Below are positions 56,157 through 64,000 of a stretch of 64,000 nt of DNA, in pieces. The position numbers were made by a program, and so were the translations under genes. The stretch is from assembly GCA_004764695.1 (NCBI GenBank), contig SMSO01000032.1, forward strand, positions 2,940,501 to 3,004,500, read 5' to 3'. Positions within the stretch are counted from its first letter, which is position 1; each line of letters begins with the position of its first letter. Under the pieces are notes generated by a model. The model was given only the letters and a program-made list of their open reading frames with translations, was not told the origin of the DNA and did no database searches. This stretch comes from Schizochytrium sp. TIO01. Lineage: Eukaryota; Sar; Bigyra; Thraustochytrida; Thraustochytriidae.

Positions 56157-56954
56157 TTACTCAGCCTTCTTCTGTTCTGCGGTCTTGTGTGACACGCGGA
56201 AAGTGCCATACAGCTTGTCAAACAGCATGATGTATTGGCCATAGTTGCAGGTGGGAATGCAATGGTGCATGTCGTGGGCCTTGGTGTCGAATAGGTGAAG
56301 AATTTCGAGGTCAATACGAGTGTGGTTCAAGGAAGCCAAGATACCACCGAGAGAAAGGAAGGCAAGCACGGAATAAACATGGGGCACAAACATGTACTCT
56401 GCCACGATCATGACAGCGATGATGTGAAGATATTCACCCAGCACAAACTCAATGGGGTGAGTGTTGGATGCATCCGTGTTACCCCGGGAGGGAGCGGCCT
56501 GGCGGTGGTGGTGCTTGTGAATCCAAGGGTAGATGGCACGCACGTGCAGAAAGGCGTGAAAGGGAACGTAAAAGAGGTCATAGACAATGTAGTAAGCGAG
56601 CACAGCACCAAATGTGCTCAAGACGGTAATGTCCTCATTGCGCCAGCTGATGTTGCCGGAAGCAAAGGTGTACCAGAAGAGGTGGTACATCATGAAGGGC
56701 ACGCTAAGTCTGTTAAAGTAGACAAAAGCCCAGTCCTTAAATCCAAGGTGCTCAAGAAATCTGCCTTGGTATGGGATGCGACTCGTGGTGCTCCACTCGC
56801 AAAAGTCCTCAACAAGGTGAAGACCCTCTTGGCCAATAACAACGATTGCCCAGTATACCGCCACTTGGGTCCAGCTCCACTTAGACCAGTCGGCCTCGAG
56901 CTCGTATTCGCCTACCTGGAATGTGGTTCCAGTCATCGTCATGTTGGCCGCCAT
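56157..56954 (-). CDS. Fatty acid hydroxylase/sterol desaturase superfamily enzyme (ER membrane)
   Basis: A 265-residue integral membrane protein from the ATG of ACCATGG (56952-56954). It has hydrophobic segments near 33-50, 90-130 and 165-200 and the three histidine clusters of the superfamily: HAFLH at 133-137, HKHHH at 146-150 and HDMHH at 227-231, plus NHTR before the last. These bind the di-iron centre that activates O2. The C-terminus is KKAE, a dilysine (KKxx) ER-retrieval signal. Enzymes of this group hydroxylate or desaturate sterols, sphingolipids or alkanes with cytochrome b5 or similar electron donors. The substrate cannot be told from the sequence; a sterol C-4 or C-5 role is possible. 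One exon, with regular codon use like the pyrophosphorylase next to it. Family very secure. Confidence 0.94.
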   Translation of the reverse strand: MAANMTMTGTTFQVGEYELEADWSKWSWTQVAVYWAIVVIGQEGLHLVEDFCEWSTTSRIPYQGRFLEHLGFKDWAFVYFNRLSVPFMMYHLFWYTFASGNISWRNEDITVLSTFGAVLAYYIVYDLFYVPFHAFLHVRAIYPWIHKHHHRQAAPSRGNTDASNTHPIEFVLGEYLHIIAVMIVAEYMFVPHVYSVLAFLSLGGILASLNHTRIDLEILHLFDTKAHDMHHCIPTCNYGQYIMLFDKLYGTFRVSHKTAEQKKAE

Positions 56955-59900
56955 GGTGCTTGCTTGGTTTGTGCGTCTTTGCTTGTTTGCTCCTGGATCC
57001 TGCTCGCAGAAGAAGCCACTCGCGCGTAGCGACTTTCAATCGGGGATTGCTTTCGCTTCGCATTCATTTTTTTCGGTAGTCCAAAATAGAAACATCGCCA
57101 TCATTAACTGAAAAAAATAAAATAAAACTAAACATCGCAGTAGTGGTAGCTAATGCTTATTTACATTACTCTTATATTAATAAAGTATAAATGGAAGGTT
57201 TAAAGCATGGATATATAATATTCTTTTTATTTTAATTTTTTTGTTTTAAAGAGGTACTGCTTAATATGAATGAAATAAAGATTACACTTTGACGCGCTTT
57301 TAAAAAATCAAATTAAAATAGGTACATCCATAATTGAAGAGAACTAAAAAGCGCGATACACCATAGTATATAATAAAATAAAAGTTTATTATGAACACAT
57401 CATAAACATTTTCCATTTTCAATAGTTTTTCTTCATGTTTTGTTTATTTCAACAACAATAGTTATACTATTGTTTTTGTTTTTGTTTAATTTTTGTTTTT
57501 TTTAAGAGGATGAATTAATTCAGCATTTCGAGAGCATATTATTAATTCAGGGCATAAGAAACTGCTCCTCCCCGTTTTTCTCTCTCTTTAATTTATTCTA
57601 CCATAACCTAAGACATATTGATGGTTGAAAGAAATGTTAAGTTGGCTCTCCACTGCCACTCAATATGACAATACAGGTGAAGGGAAGCAAAGAGGCAGCT
57701 CAAATGGCAATGGCCTGGTCACGATATCCCACTCCACCTCCTAGCCTTTCACTACCTGCCTGGCTTTAAAGAGCTGATGTTTATGTATGATATTCATTTT
57801 CGAATGCTCTTTTCTTCTTCCGGCATTGTTAAATTTAATTAGATAAATAGCTTTTTATTTTTAAAACTAAAGTGGGAAAGGGGGGCTTTTGACAAGAAAG
57901 AAAGAAAATTAGAAGAACCTGGAAAAAACCGGTGCACAGCTTTCGAAGAATAGACAGAAGGAAGGCGCCCTCTCTCGGCCTTGACGCCCAGGAGGGAGCG
58001 GGGAAAAGAGAGCACAGCACCCTTCGAGGCCGCGTGGTAGACAGCATCAGGCAACAGCAATCGACGCTCAAGAAAGCCCACGGATACTAAGCCACGACCG
58101 AAGCAGCACGTGATCCTTGGCATTCAAGTTCTGGCCTTCTTGGAGCTCGAAAGGCTGTATGTGTAGGCACCGTAGCGAATTTGCAACTACTAAATCTATT
58201 TCTTGATTGGCCAAATTATCCGATGTTATGATGGCATTAGAATTGATTGTTTGTCCCCGATTCGAAGGCTTTTAGGTACCTGTATAGAGTGAATGCTTTG
58301 CATGTGCGAAGAAGCGAAGGAACTGTGAAGGAATCAGTGCTCCTAATTCTCGTTGGATGTCTGCTCCGCATGCTTGTAAAGGGGGCAGCACATGATTTGC
58401 AGCATATACGTGCAATGCCTTTTTTAAGACACTAGTACAAACACTGGATTTGACGGTGGTAGTAGATATCCCAATGCAGGTGACGATGGTACGATGAGTA
58501 TGATTTCGATAAATGTTGAATCACTCGGCTGTTGATTCATGCTGACGAACGAGGTACTGAATGGTGGCACGCTTCTGGTATCAGAAAAGTGCAGCACTGA
58601 GGGAAACCTAAAGGGTGTCCCACACAGTTATTTTGTTTTTGGCAGGTATCTACGCAAGCATAATACCCTGGTACATTATTATATCCAATATATATAGTTC
58701 ACTCAGCCTCTAGAGATTAAAAAATAAAAAATAAAAATTATTGAATCCCTTACAAAAACATCACTTTACATATACCCTACTTATATATTTATATATATGT
58801 ATATATATGTGTGGTGACGGTGGTAGCTCAGATGCTGCGTCAATCCACACAAACATACCAACTCGTCTTGTAAAGTCACGGTCTGTTGCTTGAATGCAGC
58901 GCATTATAATGAAGAACTCTGCTTCAGGCGTGCGTTCTAGCCCCAAGCTGCTGGGATTCAAATGGCTTTTTGAGAGAAACCTAAATCTAAACACCAGTCA
59001 ACGAGAATCGATGTTGATGATGCGGAATGAGGTTGTGATAAATGAAATGTAAATCGAAATGCAATCTATCGATGGAATGAGGCAGCCGCAAAGACCATCA
59101 CAGCGGTGGCAATTGAGAGCTCGTGAGAGAGAGCGGCTACTTGGGCTATGTAGATTGCTTTGGAACAGGGGTTTCAATCTCGTTGACAATGCCGTGCATT
59201 AATAATCCCTAAATAGGAGAAAGGTCCACGCAAAGGTCATCATAAAATGATGGCGCTTCATCACACTCCTGACTGGAACTACTAGTATCTGCTAAGGTGC
59301 TTGATACCGCGACTGAGAAGCACTATAATAATTATTATTTATTAAATTTTAAAACATTAAACACTTTTTTATAAATGCATATTTATTTAATATATAAGTA
59401 AATTGAAGAATAAATTTAGGGAATCGGTTGCTTTGTTTTCGAGACAGATGATGCAGATGATGGGTTCCTCTTCTCTTTCTTCGTCTTCGTTCTATGGTTT
59501 CTCTGCCAAAAAGTCTCCACGCGTCACCACCTACGCAACAAAGCTCTTGTCGTCCGAGTCAGAGCAGTGGCGAAGCAAAGAACAGCCTATCATCAAACAC
59601 CCACATCAACGAGCAAGAAGAACTTTTTAAAAAAAAAATGGAAGAAGAAGAAAAAAGCAATGATAACTCTTTTCACATGTTTACATTTCCATTTATGATT
59701 TCTAAAAACTGTATCGCTCGACGTCGCAAACATTAGTCCTTCGACTCTCTTTCTAGGCCTCCTCCGAGTCCGAGAGAAGGCCCGACCGCATCCAAAAATC
59801 GCTGCCCCATTGCAAAAGCGAAGCGCGGCTGCAGAAGAACCGTCAACTGACAGGTGGATGGCTGCCCACCCCTATGATTTCAAGCTGCACTTTCATGGTG

Positions 59901-60678
59901 TGCATGAGTTCAAGTTGGTCGATCGCTCTTTTATTGAAATCGACTGATTGATATTCATTGACTCATTCATTGACTCATTCATTCATTGCAATCAATGTCA
60001 GATTGATTGACTGATCGCAATGTCAGATAGATTGGGTGTTGAGTCCTACTCGGCGCAAACACACGCATCAAGCCATGCATGAATGTTGGTACTACCTGCC
60101 TACACATGCACAATGTAGTAGGTCTGGCATTGTCCAGAGGCTGCTGTCAACTCGAATAGCGCGAAGAGGAGTTGTGAATGACGAAGGTGGCGAGAGTCGA
60201 AGAGTAGCGCTACGCAACGCAAACCATTTTAGTGTTCCCCCTTGAAAGAAAAAGGGGTTTATTTAAATTTCCTTTCTTTCAAGTCGTTTTCTAGCTAGCT
60301 TTTTACTTTCCGCTGTGTCCTGTTTTCCCTCCTATTGTTACTTCCTACCTGGTACCTTTTTACAGGCACTGTTGGTTTTCGCTATTTTTTATTTTTATTT
60401 TTATTTCTCAATCGAAGGTTTAAAATAATTGTTTTTCTTAATTTAAAAAAAATCTATAGTACACAGCATATTTTATTTCATTTAAGTTGTAAGCCATTAA
60501 TCGCTCAAACTTTCTGTCAACTATAAACTATTGCGCCGAGTCACTCTAGCTAGAGGTACCTTGCAATCAACGCAATCAACCAACCAGCACGTCCTGCGTA
60601 GGCTCTTCTCCCACTCTCACTAGTTAGAGGTAAGAAGCTAAAACCTTTTGGCTTTGGCTAAAACCCAGCCAAAACAAC

Positions 60679-60707
60679 CACTCACTCACTCACTCACTCA
60701 CTCACTA
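60679..60707. repeat. (ACTC)n microsatellite
   Basis: About seven copies of a tetranucleotide. A (CATA)n run follows near 60.79 kb, and a degenerate GATATGAT-type tract occupies about 60840-60900. Confidence 0.92.
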
Positions 60708-61736
60708 CTTCTCTTCCCCAGACTCTTTTCTAGTTTGGCGCTTACCACATCCACACGTACATACATCCATCCATATATTCGTAAGTTCATACATACACAT
60801 ACATACATACATAACTAAGGAGTACGTATGCGCGCATGATGATATGAAATGACATGATATGATATGATAATATGATACGATATAATATGATACGATATGC
60901 CTACGATCGAGAAAGAGATAGCAGCGACGAGATGAGAACCATCGACACGAACGAGATAGAAAGAACTGGCAGGTTCAACTTACGCAGGGCAGCGTTGGCT
61001 CGAGCCGTCGGAGACGATCGAGACGATCGAGGCCACGAGGAGAGAGCAGAGAGCAGAACGTCCGACTGACCCACGAAAGAGACAGAACTAGATCACCAGA
61101 CAGATCGGAGCTGAGAGGAGCGGAGTGGACCACCTCAAACGAGCTGGAGGACTCGCGCAGCAGAGGAACTGATTCTTAGGGACTGCCTCAAACGCAGAAG
61201 AGCTCAGGTCGTAGAGGAGGTAGGAGCAGGAGTAGGAGAAGAAGAGAAGGATGTACCAAGTCCAGAGAGTAGGGCCAGGTAGGGGTAAATCTAAGGGGGG
61301 TATTGATAGAGTAAGAGAAAGACATGTTGAGTCTCCGCCTTCGTTGCGATTGTTATTTATTATTTATTGTCTATTTATTTATTATTACTGTTATTATTAT
61401 TTAATAAGTTAAAACATTTTTAAAGTGGACGTTGCGATGATATTTTCCCCTTCAATCTCAGTTTTAAAAAACTCGAATTAATCATTTAATAGAATAATAA
61501 TAATAATGTAGGACCGTGGAATTAGGCTATCTATTATGTTCAAAGGTTGGTTGCTAGGTTTCGGGTTCTTCGAAATGGAAGGGAGAATCGCGTCAGGAAT
61601 GGAGACGATCTGCGGAAATATCTTGAAGGACTGGCAATACGCAGCAGCTCAACCGACTGCAGTTAGCATGCCTTTAAGTGCTCGAGGTACTACCTGCTGC
61701 AGAATGCTGAAGACTTGGCTTTTGCCATCCAGGGCT

Positions 61737-61773
61737 GTTTGTTTGTTTGTTTGTTTGTTTGTTTGTTTGTTTG
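61737..61773. repeat. (TTTG)n microsatellite
   Basis: About nine copies. On the opposite strand this is the same CAAA motif as the 48-copy array at 36.9 kb. Confidence 0.94.
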
Positions 61774-62477
61774 TCCGCTTGCGCTTCGAATTAATCAAGT
61801 GCCCAGTCGATCGCATCTCACTCGTTTCGCCATGGCGAGCTCTTCGAGCTTCGTCGCTCGAGCCTCAGGCCTCAGGCCTCAGGTCTGCAGGTCCCAAGCC
61901 TGCAAGCAAGCCCAAGCGCTCTTCCACAGCCTGTTCCGAAGCAACTGGTCCATCTGCATCTTGCCACAGCGCAGCGAGGCCCGACCTGAGGCGAAAGGCC
62001 CGTTGGGGCTCAGAGGCCCGTGAAGAGGTCAGTCTGCAGCTTCGGAAGCTCTCTATCTCCTTCGGCCTTCGCGCCATCTCTCGCTCAGCGCATAAACCCA
62101 AAGGCCGCTCCGTTTGAGCCATGTCAGTTCGAGAACTGGCCCGGGAGCGCCGTTCCCCTGCTGTACTCGTAGGTTCCTGCTCTTCTTTCTTTCACTGAGG
62201 CAATCAATGCTGCCATCTTTGTGGCCTCCAAGCTCTTCAAGAGGGTCGTCAAGATCCGTTCGTACCAGTGATGACGATCCTTCGTCCAAGGGCAAATGGA
62301 TGAACGCCTCGACGGCCAAAACGACTGGACTCTGCCTTGGTCGCCTTCTCTGCCCATTGAGGGACCCGTACCAATTGGGACTCTCTTTGCGCCGTTTGTC
62401 GTGGAATGCCTCTGATTGATCTAGCGAGCAGTAGTAGCGCTAGTGGTAGCACTTGTGCTAGGATTGCTGTCTAGCTC

Positions 62478-62527
62478 GTATGTATCTATGTATCTATGTA
62501 TCTATGTATGTCTGTATGTATGTATCT
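62478..62527. repeat. (TATC)/(TATG) compound tetranucleotide repeat
   Basis: Alternating TATC and TATG units over about 50 bp. A (GGCT)n array of about six copies follows at 62605-62628. Confidence 0.9.
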
Positions 62528-62809
62528 CCACTGTTCGCGTAGAGCAGCGCCACTGCAGACTCGAGCTGCCTGTTGCTAGAACTCGAGATGCTCGAGAAGC
62601 TCGAGGCTGGCTGGCTGGCTGGCTGGCTGAATGGCAGGCCCGTGGGAAACCAGCCTGGGCCAGATCTTGAACGCGATTCCGTCGCGACCGTCCCGAGCGG
62701 TCTTGGCGACCTCGCTTCTGCGCGGAGTTCTGAGCGAGTCTTCGCTGTGTCGCTCTGCGGCGCAAACCATCCGCCCCGTCTTCTCGCCATTAAACAGGAG
62801 CAATTAATT

Positions 62810-62880
62810 AATTTATTTATTTATTTGTTTGTTTGTTTATTTGTTTGTTTGTTTGTTTATTTGTTGATTTGTTGATTTTA
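62810..62880. repeat. (TTTA)/(TTTG) compound tetranucleotide repeat
   Basis: About 70 bp of TTTA, TTTG and TTGA units, another member of the period-4 class. Confidence 0.9.
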
Positions 62881-64000
62881 TTTTCGATTTATTTGTAACG
62901 CCAACGGGTCTCGTAGTACCTATACATGTACAATATAATATAGAATCTCAATTTAAAAGGAGAAATACTCAAGAGTCACCTTTTTTCTTTTCCTATTTTA
63001 CTGACTAAATACTAGGTTTTATTTTTTCATATAAGAATAACTAAGAAGTGAATTAGGTTTGTTTTTAGCTTCAAGGCAATTTAATTTAAAATTTTTAAAA
63101 ATAGATAAAATGAATATGATCCTTTTGAAAAAAACCAGAAAACATGGTCGCTGGTCCTCTAATTTATTTATTATTCACTAGCGCGGACCTGCCAGCGTTC
63201 TGAGCGTTCTGGGACAATCATTTCCACTCGTCGGACTAACACTGTCTGTCTAGAATCGACCTAGAAACTTAGGTACACCCTTGTTGTATAGTATTTGTTT
63301 TTCTTTTAAGTACTCCCTACAAACAAGGTCATGCATGCAATCTCGAAGAGCTGCGATGGAGATTGACGTGGAAACAAACTTCTCGGAGAGACGGAGCATA
63401 TTGGCAGACAGGGGAGAGAGCACCTAGATAGGTACACAGACAGACAGGCAATAGACAAGTAGACAGGCAGTTAAACAGATAGAAATTGTGGATCGATGAT
63501 ACCATGGTGGTCTAGTCACCGCAGTTTAATGTACTGAGCTTGAGAATTTTGCCACGGCATCCTGGCATGATGTACCGAGAGCATATCTTCGGCTGCCTAA
63601 AACCATTTTTAAAGTAAAGCTAAAACAACAATAAAAACTTATGCAGGTTGATCCGACTAACGAATGAATGCAGGTTAGTATCACCTATTCATTTGAACAT
63701 AGTTTGAAAGCGGTCACTTTTTATGAGGCAAATGATTGGAAAACACAGGTCAGGAAGGTAGATACTAGGTACTACATAGTTGCTCGCGACTTGTCAGCAT
63801 TCTATTCCATAAAATTGTTGATGTTCATCGTAATTGATGTTTGTATAAGTGTTTCTTTCTTTCTTTCTTTTTTCTTTCTTTCTTTTTTCAATATTTTATA
63901 AAATTAATTTGAAATTGAAGATAAAATTTAAAATAATAATAATAATTAATAATTTAAAAAATGAATCGGGACTCTCGCTCTAAAGAAATGAACATGAATC

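Larger units (their letters stand above)
56955..64000. other. 7-kb terminal region without a supported gene
   Basis: The hydroxylase promoter lies at the left edge. An AT-rich zone (about 57.1-57.6 kb) follows, then mixed sequence with microsatellites and further AT islands (59.33-59.41, 60.24-60.53, 61.34-61.51, 62.80-63.16 and 63.88-63.97 kb). The longest frame (61536-62117, plus) crosses a (TTTG)n array and has no motif. The style matches the 20-39 kb desert. Confidence 0.6.

Noticed and set aside
61536-62117. 193-codon plus-strand frame
   Set aside because: It runs through a (TTTG)n array and has no motif. An overlapping minus-strand frame is equally poor.

Overview
The window looks like nuclear DNA of an intron-poor protist, most probably a stramenopile of the thraustochytrid/labyrinthulomycete type. 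The reasons are indirect. Ten clearly eukaryotic genes (kinesin, myosin, linker histone, DCAF7, a mitochondrial VWA8 relative and others) each read as one uninterrupted frame. UDP-sugar pyrophosphorylase is a plant/protist-type enzyme. The DNA between genes is full of simple repeats. The lineage call is inference; the eukaryotic nuclear origin is firm.

Layout. Left part (1-20.5 kb, moderately gene-dense): the 5' part of a kinesin-13 gene (minus, cut by the window edge), a type II membrane sulfotransferase related to WSCD proteins (plus), DCAF7/WDR68 (minus), a lysine-rich linker histone H1 (minus), a stand-alone C-terminal VWA8-type protein with a probable mitochondrial leader (minus), and a protein with two HDAC6-like ubiquitin-binding zinc fingers (minus). 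Middle part (about 20.5-39.2 kb): almost 19 kb with no gene I can support. It is packed with microsatellites, mostly of 4-bp period, and with short AT-rich islands. Right part: a 900-residue low-complexity protein of unknown function (plus), a 2025-residue myosin (minus), UDP-sugar pyrophosphorylase (plus), and an ER fatty acid hydroxylase/sterol desaturase-family enzyme (minus). A last 7 kb again has no supported gene.

The genes form no pathway cluster or operon. They are housekeeping or cytoskeletal genes, each with its own promoter region. Every start codon I chose has a purine (usually A) at -3. Four long frames extend 5' only through a TTG codon, and there I chose the first in-frame ATG instead.

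I found no convincing rRNA, tRNA, CRISPR array, virus or intact transposon. The observations most worth checking are the VWA8 fragment without AAA+ modules, the non-catalytic tandem ZnF-UBP protein, the orphan 900-residue protein, the gene desert with its lag-4 repeat grammar, the recurring TAGGTA/TACCTA clusters, and a few precise inverted repeats.
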